Source of the DNA: Rallus limicola
Lineage: Eukaryota; Chordata; Aves; Gruiformes; Rallidae
Direction: 5' to 3'
Assembly (NCBI GenBank): GCA_022605955.1
Contig: JAKCOZ010000039.1
Coordinates: forward strand, 2,108,001 to 2,172,000
Length of the DNA: 64,000 nt
How positions within the stretch are numbered: position 1 is the first letter of the stretch; each line of letters opens with the position of its first letter. A program made the position numbers and the translations under genes. This document shows, in pieces, positions 37,701 through 51,045 of this stretch. The notes beneath the pieces were generated by a model. It had not been told where the DNA came from, ran no database searches, and worked only from the letters and a program-made list of their open reading frames with translations.

Positions 37701-40700
37701 ATTACACTCTTTCCCCTCAAAGGTACACACTTTAAATCACAGTGTATCAATAAAATGTCACCACAATTCTTGCTTATGAAGCCAGTCAGTACAAGTTAAC
37801 AAAATGCTTCCTAAGCCCACCTGAACCCAGGGCACTTGTAAGAGAAACTTTAAACAGTACAAATATCAGCATCTAAACACAAAACCTACCTTAACTACAT
37901 GGCTTCAGAAGTATAAAACCTTTTCTGCAAATATCCCTATTATTTTTAAACAAAACATTTGTAAGACCAAGCCCTTATCTTGTAGTTTGGCCAAAATTTT
38001 TCCAACATTGCTTACTGTTGAGAATTATTTCTAGTCCATTACCACTGAAACATTTGATCTGCCTCACTTGAAGGACTGCATTAGAAGACAATTAGCTTTT
38101 TCTAAAAATGAATGATAGAATGCTGTATGACATCAAGCACTAGTAACGAGACACACATCTTTCAGAAGTCTATATGTAGGAAAATATTCTACCAACAGCA
38201 ACTTTCTTCTTGGTTTTCTTCTCAGGAAATCCTTCCACAGCCCATTTTTAAATGGTCTAAATTAAGAGTTTTCTATATTACATCCCCACCAGACAAAAAG
38301 TGAAACTGCATTTCAACTTGGCTGATTCAAATGCAACTTATTTTGTCATTGCTTTTAGCTGATACTAAAAAGAAATACACTTTTTTGAGTAGAAAAGAGA
38401 CAGCATTTTTTTAAAATGCCACAAGCCATCCCCAGCAAACTCGAGACAGTTTCTTAACACAGAACGTTTCATTTTCATTCGTAGGTTTAAACCAGCTTTG
38501 TAAAGAAAAAAAAAGCCCCCAGACACTTCCTCTCTACAGTTCCTTCTTTTCTCTTTTTGAAATAAACACAAGTTAGTTGTCTTTTTGAAAAGAAACACCT
38601 AACCAGGATGGCAGTTTCTCAGTAGCACACCACTGACAGCACCCAGAGCACCTTGTTGGACTCGCAGAGCTCTCAAAAAGCTGGTTTGAAGGCACCAGGA
38701 GCCAGGGAAGTAAATTCTTGCAGTTTCTGCTGGTTTGCCACCCTCCGCACTCCACAGCATGTAAGCTTCATCATTATTTTCTTGATAGCTAATACCCTCA
38801 TTCACATGCTTACATGCTTAATTTACAGGCACTGTGACAAAGCCTGAATAGCTACAGACCAGTTTACAGAGACTCAGGGTAAAGGTGGGGGGAGGAAGAG
38901 CAGTACAAAACCAGAAAATACACCAAGAGAATGTGGGTGGATAATGGAACCACCACCTCCAAGGACAACGTCAGGCCAAATTCTACCTTCAGGAGACAAT
39001 ATATAAACCCGGGTGCCTTAACAATACTGTTTCCAACAAAGTGTTTCCTAAGAGGGTCATCTTCTGGTTGGAAAGACAGCCTCTACAAAAAAACATGCCA
39101 TCACATCCTTGGTAAATTATTCTTGTTAGCTCCAAAACTACCTAGTGCAGCACACACAGCAGGCACACACAGGCAAAAGCCTTCTCGACTTGCTTTTAAC
39201 TTGAAGTTGAGTCTGGTTGGAAGAGCGAGTTAAACATTAATGTTCTGACAGCGGTCAGGCCTGGGTATCACAAGTTGTAACTGCAGTTTCACAATCCCCT
39301 TTTGCTGCTATTTTCCCCAGCTGCAGTATAAAACTGAATAAACACTGAGATAGCCTGGAACAGGAGAACACCAGAAGTGATTTGATACAAAGCTCATAAA
39401 AGTAAGGTAGCTTTCTCCTAACCTGCCAGCTTTAATCACTCTGTCAGAAAAGCATAAGTAACTCTAGAGGAACATACAGCATGACAAACAAGTATATGGA
39501 GCCGTAATACATATAAATACCTTTTATTTCTTTCAACAGCAGACAATTTTAATCAACCAAGCTCACCCCCTTTCTTCCAGTTCTGAAGCTCAGTCTCATA
39601 TGGGATGATGTTTATACCAAACCCAGTTAAGAACTCAAACCACGACCACGCGAGGAGGTGAGGCAAATGCAGAAAGAGCTCATAAATTGAGTGATGAGAC
39701 CATCACTACACTAACAGTAATCATTCAAGAAGCACAAATCATTCCCTCAAAATAAAAAAAAAAAAGATATTTGGTACAGTCACACAGAAATGTTGACGAT
39801 GAGTTAAATATAGGGTGTTCTAGAAACAGCCTAAAACATCTAATTATAGAAGCAGATAGTGACATTCAATCTATCCAAAAAGAACCCTTTCCCACAGTTT
39901 CCAACCTATTTATTTAGTATTCCTAGGAAATTATCTTCACTGCATTTTTCCCTCCCCAGTACAAAAAGAGGTAATTTTTATATACACATTTAAGGATTGG
40001 GGGTTCTCTCCAGGCTAACAAAATGACTATAATTTTCACATTCAAACCTGAACCTCGTACAAAGTTGCTCGTGATGGAAGATTACTGATCTCTTTAAGGA
40101 CAAATAAATGACCTGAGCTCTAGCCACCCCCCCATTCATCACTAAAGACCGTTGGTAGGCAGTTAATGCCTAAAGCACATCAAGGTAAGAATGCATAAAC
40201 TTTAGTCCCTATCTAATGGGATCCTTTTAGCACAAAGGCTGGTAGAGTGGGAAGCTTTGCCGCAGGACAGGCTCCTACTGAAGAATAAATCGTTTTTACC
40301 TCTACACAGATTAGTACCTTCAGGTCAGTGTGAGAACGTCTAGACCCTTTCACATGGCTGCTGCGGACTTTTAATAAGCAAAAGACTTCAAATCTCAGTA
40401 GGTACAGTCTCTGTCAGCTACTTTTATCTGTGGAGGAACATTTAAGAAAGATTTAAGGAAGCAAATAATCTCTAAAGCACATCACTGGCATCAAAAGGAT
40501 GAGGACAGTAAATCACTGGCGTAGGGGTAGCAAAGTTTCAGTGCCCACGTCAGGCTGTAGCCAAGACTGGAAACGCCAACTCCACCTCCCGCCACTCCTG
40601 CGCTGAATCATGCCGCCGGGGGAAAGTCCTCGCTGCTCCTTGCACGCCCATCAGGACTCCAAGGAGTCACCAAAACTGTCAGTGAAAACAACGAAATCTG

Positions 40701-41791
40701 CCAGCAGAAGCTGAGAAAGTTCTGCTAACGCTCGCAAGAAGCCAAAGCTGGTTTGGAGATCAAAGCCTTCTCCTCCGATACAGAGGGAAATCTTGAGCTT
40801 TTCCTTACAAAGTCTCTTCTATCAGCTCCCCAAACGCAGCCCTACTGTAGTCCCCTCTCTTGAATACAGCTGTGCTTGAAAAGACATAAAAGGGGCACAC
40901 TTACACTCCTCCTCTATTAATTTACTACATGTAAATGTCCAAGGAGCAAAGCACACCACCAAAGTATGAGTTTGCAGCAATACTGAAACATCAGGCTATA
41001 CCAGGCCAACAACATTCTTCAAATCTGGAGGTTTACTTCTTCCCCCCCACCACTTGAGTGCCAAGATCACACAGACCTGGCAATTCTTATGTTCAACGGA
41101 TGAAAAAAACAGAGCACATTAAAAAACAGGCACTCCTGTAAAGCATCCGTCTGGAAATAATGTTCAAGCTAACCGGCATCTAATGATTCCAGTCCCACTG
41201 CTCATCTCTCAACAGCCATGAACTCCATCCAAACTAAAAGATCCCTGCCTTAGGGTTGGTGGAGAGGGGGAAGATAATTCTTTTTGAGACAAACACAGGC
41301 TTTGGCTACAAAAATGAATAAAAACTAACTCCATTTATAATCCACTTCTCTGCCTTCTACAAGATCTGTCCAAGCTGACATCTGCAAGGCTTGCAGGAGC
41401 TATCAAATCACTTTTTCCTAGCTCCACCACAGCACCTCAGATGCTTCTGTAGCCCTGGAGTAGTCCTTGCACAGCAGCAAGACAGCCTGAACATGGCAGC
41501 TTTGCCTTCAAAGAGGAACTGCTCCTTCGCTCGAGAGAAAACAGCAGCAGCTACTTACCCTTTAGCACACAAAAAGCTTTCTGCCCAAGATAAGCAGCTG
41601 CAGTTTGTGAGGTAACTTAGGATAACTCAAGTTTGGAAGGCTGAATGTCTTGACAGGGGCCGGTACAGCAGAAAGAAGGGGAGGGAAGAGGTAAGGGAAG
41701 GAAGGCTTGTGCTCTGCCAGTTGCAAGGGCAGCAGACAGTTGTTGCCTCTGCCCTCTGATCTGAAAATAAAACTCACAATGGAGAAAAACT

Positions 41792-41808
41792 AAAAAAAAA
41801 AAAAAAAA
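41792..41808. repeat. A-rich homopolymer run
   Basis: About 16 A in a row lie about 1.6 kb inside intron 1 from the CpG island. Confidence 0.88.
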
Positions 41809-43389
41809 GGAAGATGTAAATACCTTGTAAGATTTTTTTCAGTTAAAACCTTTCACTAACTCAAAACAATTTTCTTTTTTCCAAAGCGGTTCCTCTGTAG
41901 TTCTATCATTTCCTCTGTGGATTTTTAAACATGAAACAATGCACCAAAGAAATCTCCTAAACCCTTGCAAAAAACTGTCACTTTTAGAAAGAAAAAACGC
42001 AAAACATAAAATAAAAAATGGGAAAAACACATCGTACCGCAAGATGCTGAAGGAAGATATGGGTGAACACTGTAAAAGCTGAAGACAAGAGACAGCCTCA
42101 CCCAAAACATGACCATTTACTTAATGGTTGCCTCCCTCCCTCCCCTGCAACCAATCGCAATATTAAGCAAGACTCCATTATACTTCCCAGATACACACTC
42201 CATATAGCAAACGAAACTGGGAAGTATTCCCCCATGCACAGCACTCTGAGCTCCCTGTCATTTCATTTTCAGTAAGAAGAAATTCCACTTTATTTCTCAA
42301 CTGGAAGACCGAACTAGAGGGTCCAAAGCTGTATACTCAGACAAAACTTCTGAAGATATTAGCCCACATTTCTGTTCAACCTTGAACAAGGTGGAAACAT
42401 TCTTTTTCAAAATACCCTGTTAGGGTTCAGAAGTACATAATTAAGAGAATCAAGGTGGTTTTCATCCACTTAAAAGTTTAAAAAGCAATCTGACACACCA
42501 CAATTACCTCTGGGATTTTCTTCTCCCATTACAACTACCACTAAGCCTATTTTATAATTGGTCCGTCCCTCTGCCATGTACACCATCCCCATTACTATAA
42601 TTTCTTAATCATTTTCAGGAAAAGGTGAGTACCACTCCAATTTTTTTCTGCACAAAACAACTGAACTCCTATTTTAAAGTGACACCACAGTGGTTGCTGC
42701 CGAGTGAGTTTCTTTCAACACAAACGGAACCACAATTTAATGTCGCGGGTGCAAGAGAGCGATCCATCTTTGAAACGACAAACCTGCCATTTTAAAGTTA
42801 CTCGGGACCGCACCGGGTTAGTGGCAGTGGCGGAGCAAAGGTGCTTGAAGCCGCAGTGCTGATTACTAGCACTTTGTCAGAATTGGGCCATGCTCTACTA
42901 CATCCTAAGTGGGTCCGGGCAGACATAGTACGGGAACAAGTAAAATTTGTGTGATGAAGGACAGCTGAAGGGGTCAAAGCGGCAGCCCGCCTGGCACCTC
43001 CACACGCTTCAAAGGTGACACAAATTAAAAACCACAGCTAAGTTACAAATCGACGGTAACACTGATGAAGACTGCTGTTCTGAGAGGCAGAGAGACCATG
43101 CAGCAGCACCCTTCGCCTGGAGCAACACCCTCAGCCACAGGCAGCTCCGGGCACTCCTGTCCCAAAACCTGGCTTTTGCTCGCGGCTCGATTAATTTATT
43201 TCCCAAGCACAACCCTAGTGCTGCACTTTACTAGAAGTTCCCTTTTTCCCCCCCAGTCCTCCCAAGACTGCCGCGGAGAGCTGCTCCAGGCGCCGGCAGG
43301 ACGTCGAGGAGACAGAGGCCAGCGGCCCGGGAAAGCCGCGTCCCCCCCCTACCCAGCCGCCCGCCCTTCCCTCCCCGGGGAGCACGTAC

Positions 43390-43460
43390 CGCCTCGACGC
43401 GGGGCCTGCGGCGCCGCCCCGACCGCCCCGCAGCTTCGTGCAGCTAAAATGGCTCCTATC
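43390..43460 (-). other. ELF1: Candidate ELF1 non-coding exon 1
   Basis: The donor GCG/GTACGT at 43390/43389 is a good match to the splice consensus and faces the ELF1 coding exons. The 5' limit is unknown; 43460 is only a placeholder just beyond the YY1-like element. No ELF1 coding sequence is present, which fits a first exon made only of 5'UTR. Other first exons could exist further upstream, outside the window. Confidence 0.45.
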
Positions 43461-43492
43461 GAGGGGGGGAAGTGGTGCCCGGGCCCAGGCCG
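43449..43492 (+). other. Candidate first exon of a divergent transcript
   Basis: On the plus strand an ATG in good context (A at -3, G at +4) opens 14 codons plus two bases, beginning MAPIEGGKWCPGPG, before the donor GTGAGT at 43493. The 5' end is unknown. I found no matching downstream exon, and the peptide is not one I recognise. It is most likely a promoter-associated non-coding RNA, or not transcribed at all. Confidence 0.25.
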
Positions 43493-45844
43493 GTGAGTCA
43501 CCGCGGGGCCGGGCGGCTCGGCTCGACACGACACGCCCCGGGCGGCGGCCAGCGCTCCGCCGGGCCCGGCCCGCAGGTGGCGGGGGCCCCGCTCCCCGCT
43601 CCCAGGGCTGTGCTGACAGGGTGCTTGGAGGAGAGGGGCAGCTCGGCAGATGGGATAGGGGCTGGCCGGCTTCGCGCCCCGCTTCGCTTCTCCTCGTGTG
43701 AGCAGCCTGACCAAGCGTGGTTTGCTCTCCTAGCTTACACCAGCGGTGTTTTCATGGCGGCGGTTTTGCCAAGCTCCCCTCTCTGTCACCGAAGCAGCTC
43801 ACGTCTGGGCTCCCACACCTAAGGAGTCCTTACGTAACACCCCAGCCCGCTCTTCTTCATGAGTAATAAATAAACAAACGAGCTTCTGCAGAACATCTGG
43901 TATTTTCTATCAGCGCCATCTTGCTCGTGCTAAACTGGTTAACCCCAGAAAAGAGTGAAAAGTGCCCAGGGAAAGGCAGTCTGTGTGCAGCCTTCAGCGA
44001 AGCACTGACACCCAGCTAACTCCAAAGGCAGGGTTTTCCCCAACCCCAGCAAGTTTCCCATATGATCCTTACATTCTTCAAACAAACTTTTGTGCATAAT
44101 AAACAACAAGCTGAAAACTGCCCAGGGCATGGAGGAAGACAACGTAAGCGCTTCAAGTGATCTCTATGAATTTGTCAAAAGGCCTGACAGAAGTTTACTC
44201 TTAAAATCACAGAAGGGAGGGCAAGTACAGAGTTATTCCCACCTTGTTTTAGTGGGAAGAGAATGCACATGCTCTTTGCAGGCTGGAAGCTGGTTGTCTG
44301 AAGGCTAGAGCCCCAAGCAGCACGCTGGCCCTAAGGGAAGGAGGCATGGAACAAAGATGAAAACCCACGCAGATGACAAGAGCACAGAAGTGCAAGGAAA
44401 GGAGTTGGGAGGCAGGGGAGGAAAAAAAGCAGCTCAGACAAACTTGTAATGAGCAGGGAAGAGGGAAGATGTGAGGAAAGACCTGAAGCTGCTAGCAAAC
44501 ATGTTGAAATAATTCCAAATACTATTAAATGCATCTGTCATTAAATACCACCCCAGGTATAATTAAACAGTAGTCCCACAAATGGCTCGCTAAGTAAAAC
44601 TCATTGTATTACAGACATTACTATCTCTAACAACTAGTTACGTTTAACAACCAAGAAGAAAATTTTGTGTTTACTTCCAAGTAATTCAGTCCTTGTGATA
44701 CCTGAACAGTACTCAAACGCAAAAATGACTCCCAGTTTATTGTTTAAAGCACAGTTATCCAGATATAATTTTATCAGATTTTTTAATCATGTTATTTTGA
44801 AGCCTGCTTTAGCAAAATATCTGAAACAAGAAGCAACTGCACATGTTTTATGACTTATGGAGTAAAGGTATCAATTACATTGCTATTAAAGTAGCTTCAT
44901 TACATCTCTTTATCAGAATATGCCTTCATGTATATTTCTCAGTTGAAAAAAAGACCACAGAGAGGAAACGACACAACGTTATTTTAGTCACTATATATTT
45001 TTCACCTCTCACAACAGATATATTTTCCCTCTCTCCAACAACTAAATTCTAATCCAATCTTACATTTAAAAATATTTGTTTGATGTGCTGCAAAACCCAT
45101 TGGAAGTCATGGGGCTTTGAGGTGAGAAATCTGACCCAGGTGCAGAGCAGTTACAAGGAAACCGTTAACATTGGCACAGGGAGAGTGCCATTTTAATTAT
45201 TAAATCAAGTCTAATAGTTAAGTTTTACAGGGAAAAACAAAACCAAGAGTCTTATCCAGGCAATTAACTGAATTGAAAAATCATTTAATAGTGATGTACG
45301 AGCACAAGCTATGCAAACATTCTGCTGTTTCTAAGCTAAATCTGGAAGTGGTATTTTTTAAAAGCGTATGTAAAACATAAACATATTTAGCGAGAGAGAA
45401 TGCAGGTGGATGTTCATCCTTGGAACTGTATCAGGTTTCTTCCTAGTTATAATTTTGGCTTAGAGAAAAAGTGACCTTGCCCACTGCTGGGATGAGTGTC
45501 TATGAAACTTACATCATCGTTTGCCCAAAAGACATAGCTAGACACTGACCAACAGCATGGCTTAAGCCAATTTAAACAGCTTTAGCGCTCTGTCCCGGCT
45601 GCATATTCCTCACATTGAGCTACTCCTCCCACCATTTCCCAGTGCAAATATTTGTGCAGACACACAGTGCAGCAGAGGACAGAACCCATCAGCAGAAAAG
45701 TTAAGGCTGCACAAATAAATAAATAACGCATAACACAATTTTCACACTGGGTTGGCCCCAGCTCCTAGAGAAACATGTGCCACATTACACCCCAAGGGGA
45801 GCAGCGTGGCTGAGAGGACCGCACACCAGTCGGGGTGGCTGAGA

Positions 45845-45920
45845 CCTGGACGTGGCTGGCCTCATGCATGACCCTGAGGAAGCCACTTCTCCTTTCACAC
45901 CCTGGTTTGGTAATCTCTGA
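45845..45920 (+). mobile_element. MIR-like ancient SINE core
   Basis: The words 'gcatgaccctgaggaagcca', 'cttctcctttcacaccctgg' and 'tttggtaatctctga' follow the MIR core order (tgtgaccttgggcaagtcact, then tctctgtgcctcagttt, then ccccatctgta). Several substitutions are present, as expected for a SINE this old. The identification is by eye. Confidence 0.55.
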
Positions 45921-48900
45921 CCTTCTTTCTCAACTGGTTTTGAAAGCTGCAGGTCTGCAAGAGTGGGACGGAATGGGATGCTTCCACAGGAGGCACAGGA
46001 GGGGACCACAGCAGCCTGCCTGCACAAGAGAAGACAAGGCTCTGACGCCATATGAGGACAGTCTGGAGGTATGCTGCCCCAACTGACAGACATTTTAGTC
46101 TCATAAAAACAGGTCAAAAGGGAGGCTTCTGACTGTATTCAGCTTTCAGTTTTGGATGGGGGTTGGGGAGGAGAAAATAAAATTTTTGCTAAGGGAGGAG
46201 AAACTAGATTTAAAAGTTCTTTGTTTTTTTGTTTTTCTTTTTTCTCCTGCTGTATTATACACAAGGTCTCCACATGAGAATCCTAGCAAGCCCCCATTTA
46301 CGTGGGACCCAGTTGCACAATTCCTAAAGTAACTCCTCCCCACTATTGCAAGAGTATATCCTACTGCCCAGCTCTCAGCTCAGGCTCATACCAGGCCTCA
46401 TCAAACTGTGGCTCAACACTGGATAAACATCTGATTTGAGGAACCTATATTTCATATTTGTTTCTGGAGGAACTCAGTACCTCAAGCTTTGCAACCTACT
46501 TAATCCCAGGCATGCCTGCAGAAAGGAAACCCTAATAATCCCATTCATAAGCATGGCAGGGAAGAATACCTGAGCAATAGAGATGCCCAAGATAACATCA
46601 CATGTGTATGGAACGACATCACCAGAACCAACCTTCACCCCGGTCCTGTGTTAGTACCTTAACTCCTGCATCTTCCTTTCTCCTCCTATACACCACCAAG
46701 AAGCAGTAGTAGCGCTGCTCCAACATTTTAATACAGCATATATGCACCATGGTGTTACAGTCCTGATTTGTAGACTGGCACATCCTGCTGTGGTAGACCT
46801 CACATAAAACAGTGACCGAAACTACTGTGGGTTTCTAACACTGACAGATACATAATAACCTAAATATTTATGTATAGAGAAATTGCACCAGGGGATTGTA
46901 AGGCAACTTCTATCCCTGAAGGAAGTCTGTGCTAAAGGACATTAGATGTAGAAAAGTTCTCCTCACTGTGTTATTTAACAATTTAATCACAAATTCAGAC
47001 CATATGCTTCCAATATTCTTAAGACAGTTGTTTGCCATCTACAAACCTCTTGCATTTTCAAAGATTTAAGTAAAAAAATCATCTCAACAGAGAAATGTGG
47101 AACCCAGGGCTTTGCACACCTGGAGTGCAGCACATGCAGCTATTAGTTCTTAATTTGCAATGTAAAGGTATGCCTCAGTGATGTTTTAGTGCATGTGGAA
47201 TATAGGGTGAAAGCAGAGCACAACATATTTGAAAGAAAACAGCTTACTTTTGCACTGTGCTGGTCTTTTGAACTTTAGTTGAATGGTACAGAAGTGAAGG
47301 TGGTAGCTAACAAAGCTTATTAGCAGGTCACTGTTCTTTTCAAAAGCAGGGAGAGAAGGTATTCCAGCCAACCTGTGTTTAATTGGATCCCTCAGATAGT
47401 AAATGTCATCTTCTTTCAAAATGCACCAGGGAGTCTTTTGCCAAAGTGTGGTCAGGAAGCTCCAGAGCCTCCAGAAATGATGCCTTGCTAGCAGGAGGAG
47501 TGAGAGAGGTGTTGGGAATTAAACGGATTCACAACTGAGCACCAGGCAGCTTTAACCTCATCGATTTTATACTTCCAAATTTGCTTCCAGCGTTTTGTAG
47601 TGGAGGCAGATTTGGCAAGGTGGCTGCCTCTGCCAGCAGCACAGCAACATCCCACACAGCTACAAGCCCCTGACCTTGTACAGCCTTGCACAAACTCTTC
47701 TTGGATCACCTCTAAGGTATTCCTAGGTCACATCCCAGAGATGACAAGCCTCTAGGAAAATCTACTTATGTAGTTGATTTTCCTTGCTCTTTTAAGTTCC
47801 TTCCTTCCTCCTTTTGTTAGGGATTTGCCTCTGCTGAGAAGTATGCTTCTCTGTATTCCTGCAAATGGTTTAAAATGTGGTTATATCCTCCTTTCTACTG
47901 TCAAGCAAGCAGGCTTCAGAGGGAAAGAACTGCAAAAATCCAGGTAGTAAATAACATTTCCGACACAGCATAATCTCAGTCAGAAGCTGCAAGCTCCAGC
48001 TTCTCTCTGACACTTCTCTACAAACCCCAACCACGGTTTTCTATCCCCACCCTCTCCTTGCACTGGCTCTGGTCCAAGCAATACCTGTTAAACCTTCCAC
48101 TGAACCCATTAAACACCTTAATGTGGCAGAAAGCTGACCGGGGTGGGTGGGGAGCACTGGCAGCCCCTGTTAACATCTCAGAAAGACTGAGATCAGCACA
48201 GCCAGCACAGGACATAGGATCTTCCTCTGCTAGCAACGAACTGGGCCAAAACCAAGGTATATTTTCACCCAAAGACTCTGGGATTGCACAATAGCTGAGG
48301 AAAAAGAAAGAAAAATAAATACTCAAGGCTGTTACCTGGGGAATGCTGCTGGCAGAGAGAAGGGACAAAGATGCCATTTAACCCACGGTGCTCAGACCTG
48401 AGCTAGGTCTGTTCCACCCTCCCTCCAAACAGTACCTGCCCATTTATTTTAATAAGGAAAAGTGCACTCAAAGTCATTTAACATACTAGAAACACACCTG
48501 CACATGTAAACCCACAGCTCTGAGGCAGTCACGCAAAGGAATCAAAATAAGGACAGGACAAATTTATATCCCACGCTACTTCTCAGTGAGCTTTAGACCC
48601 CACAAAAATCACAAAGACACAAGAGAATTAAACTACAATCTGCTAATATTTGTAAAATACATGCATTACCTGGTCCTCAGGTGCCAGACAGGATAAATCC
48701 TGGTGCATCAACTACAGTTATCTCTAACTACTGTTGGGCAGACAGTTAAGGCTCCTGCATCCTGAAATCCAACTCACTCATAATTTGCTACTTCCCAGTT
48801 CTTCAGTCAACTGATCCAAAAAGGCCAACATCCCTTACATATTTGAATACCATCTGTTCCAGCATGGGCCCTGCAACAAATAAAGTGACTAACGGAAAGT

Positions 48901-50172
48901 AAAGGGGCAGAGAAATGTGTTTTATACCAACAAATGGATAACTCTATCTGGATTATATTTTTTGTTTCACATAGAAGAGTTTACTGCTTCAAAAGAAAGA
49001 AACAGTTCCTGAAACAAAGCAAAAGACAGGGTAGTTTAGACTGTAAAGGTGATGAGCACCTCACTACAACATAAATGCAAAAAGCAAAGCCAGAATCTCT
49101 TCATTTTTGTATGGTGGTAATTCCTGGGTATCCCAGGAGATCTAGCAAGGGCATGGCAATATGCTGTTTTTATCCAAATTCTCACACTGTATGTGTACAA
49201 GCCCTGAAATTTTTTTTTATATATGTTAATGTCATACAAGGCTGTACAATCCTGGCTGCAGTAAGATTACGCTAGATCCTTAGCTTTCCAAAAGAAATAA
49301 CCACCTGGGAATACAGCTAGTTTGAAACACAGGTATTGGGTCATCTAACTATTTCTTTGGATTTGCCCTCAAAACAAATTTTTTAAACAAATACAGATTT
49401 CCTGCTATTATGCAAGAAAGACATAAAGGTGAGCGATATTAGGCATGAAATAAAATTGATAAATACCACTAAAATTAAAAAAACCCCATACATATGAAAG
49501 AAAAGGTTAGATTTTCCACGAACAAGAAACAATTTTTCCAGAAAGTCAGCGTTGCTTCTTAAAGTAGATTAGCAGAGGACATTATCCCACAAGGTAGACT
49601 TCAGTTTCCTCACTGTTAACACTCCCTCAGAGCTGTGTTGCTTTAAGTCCTTGCAAGGGTAATTTTTAAGGATACAAGCTCAGCCTAAAACTATTGCAGA
49701 TGTTACTGCACCAGCAGTGGTAAGCTTAGCCTTTGCTCTTTTCCTTTCTTATACACACAGAAAAAAATGAACAACAAAAAACCCAGAACTATTTGTAAAC
49801 ATGTTCTGTGGTTTTAGTTTTGTTTTTTGATGTTGGAATGGTGTAATCCCTGATATAAAACCCCTGAAAAAAAAAAATCAGGCCAATGAATGAAGAGAAA
49901 TAAATACCAAGTAAAACCGTGTTGTTAATGCACAGAGAAGGAACATAGAAGCAAGGACTAGGTAGGTTTTTTATAGTCAAACAGTGGTTTCTTATCTGGG
50001 ACACCAGTTGGCTGAGGGATCCTCATTAAAAAGCTACATTTTTCATCTTCTCATTCTGTGAGTCACTCATTACATTTTTGGATGTTGCAACACATTAATG
50101 AATAAGAAACACATAGTGGGAAGAAGTAAAAAAAAAACCCAAAACCCAATGTTCACACTGGATTTTTTTAAC

Positions 50173-50203
50173 GTGTGTGTGTGTATATGTATATATATGT
50201 ATA
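50173..50203. repeat. (GT)n/(TA)n microsatellite
   Basis: About six GT units run into TATATGTATATATATGTATA. It is a compound dinucleotide repeat in the upstream flank. Confidence 0.93.
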
Positions 50204-50474
50204 AAAATCAAATCAAGAACAAAGCTGAGATTCGTGGAAGTTTCTAGGGAAGGAATGCTCTTAATCACTGACAAAGTACTTGGTACAGAGACAAGGGCAG
50301 AAATACACACATAAGTTACAGCACGGCAACGTTAGTATTACTATTATTGTTTGGCCTTTATACAGAGCGAGAGGATGGGGGAGGGATCATAATGTTCCCC
50401 ATCAAACCCTCCCCTGAGGGAGAACAGCCAGGCACCACCCTTACTGGGCCCAGAGCTGTACTTCTGCAGCTGCC

Positions 50475-50494
50475 TTTTTTTTTTTTTTTTTTTT
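50475..50494. repeat. T20 run
   Basis: Twenty T are followed by CTTTCTTC. It is a simple repeat, and the longest T run in the window. Confidence 0.93.
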
Positions 50495-51028
50495 CTTTCT
50501 TCATTAATTTTATTTAAAGGCTAGAGAGATAGTTTGTGGAGACTGAGCAATCCCGGAGTCAGACGTGCTACAGGAAATCACTGTTGATATCTTGAAGAAG
50601 TTTGAGTTTTAGACAATAACAAAGAGCATCCAGTGTATGCACACGTCGGGGTAGCTGCTGCAGGGTTTTCCACTGCTCCTGCCATGAAAACCTGTTTGCT
50701 TCTATTCCAATTTTCGCTGGTTTTTTTTTCAATCCCACCACCCTAGGCAGACCATACGGGCTACCTCGTACAGTTGTGCCAACTCCCTGTATGGGCAGCA
50801 GGCCAAATTTATGGAATTAAAGGAAATCCAGATAAACATCATTTTTAGAAAAATGTTGAGCTGGAGTTCCACAAATATTTTAGATGCTTATGAGCATGCA
50901 ACTGGGTATTTCTGCACCGCTCAGGATGTGAACACAAAGGAAAGGAAAGCATGTGTATTATTGCTCTTCCAGCTGCTCTAATTAATGGAAAAAGATAAAA
51001 GCACTCGCTTGGAGAGGCAGGAGAAACC

Positions 51029-51045
51029 AAAAAAAAAAAAAAAAA
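51029..51045. repeat. A17 run
   Basis: Seventeen A are followed by C/A-rich sequence (ccaaaacaag and similar). It is a simple repeat. Confidence 0.93.

Larger units (their letters stand above)
15660..43389 (-). other. ELF1: ELF1 intron 1 (or several introns)
   Basis: If the CpG-island exon is exon 1, this intron is about 27.7 kb; further 5'UTR exons could be hidden inside. Contents that I can name: a 13-base inverted repeat at 19,407, a CpG-enriched stretch at about 20,165-20,440, a tandem duplication at 23,856, three CR1 copies between 28,373 and 31,150, an ATC repeat at 32,634, and many A-rich runs. I see nothing nameable in 15,850-19,400, 20,500-23,800, 24,000-28,300, 31,200-32,600 and 32,700-43,200: AT-rich, no long open frame, no match to a known RNA gene. 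Confidence 0.65.
43240..43700. promoter_or_regulatory. CpG island; candidate distal ELF1 promoter
   Basis: This is the only strongly GC- and CpG-rich block in the window. It holds two GC boxes close together (CCGCCCC at 43414-43420 and 43423-43429, that is GGGGCGG on the minus strand). It also has a YY1-like AAAATGGC at 43446-43453. A minus-strand donor (GCG/GTACGT) lies at 43390/43389 and a plus-strand donor (CCG/GTGAGT) at 43492/43493, so transcripts may leave in both directions. No TATA box is apparent. Several overlapping open frames here, up to 121 codons, are what high GC produces and I do not count them as genes. Confidence 0.8.

Noticed and set aside
43065..43822. Several frames of 87-143 codons on both strands
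   Set aside because: They overlap each other within or beside the CpG island, where high GC removes stop codons. They show no domain, and their Arg/Pro/Ala/Gly richness is what such DNA gives by chance.
45785..46117. 110-codon minus-strand frame
   Set aside because: It overlaps the MIR-like SINE core and a second frame on the opposite strand, and it matches no known protein.
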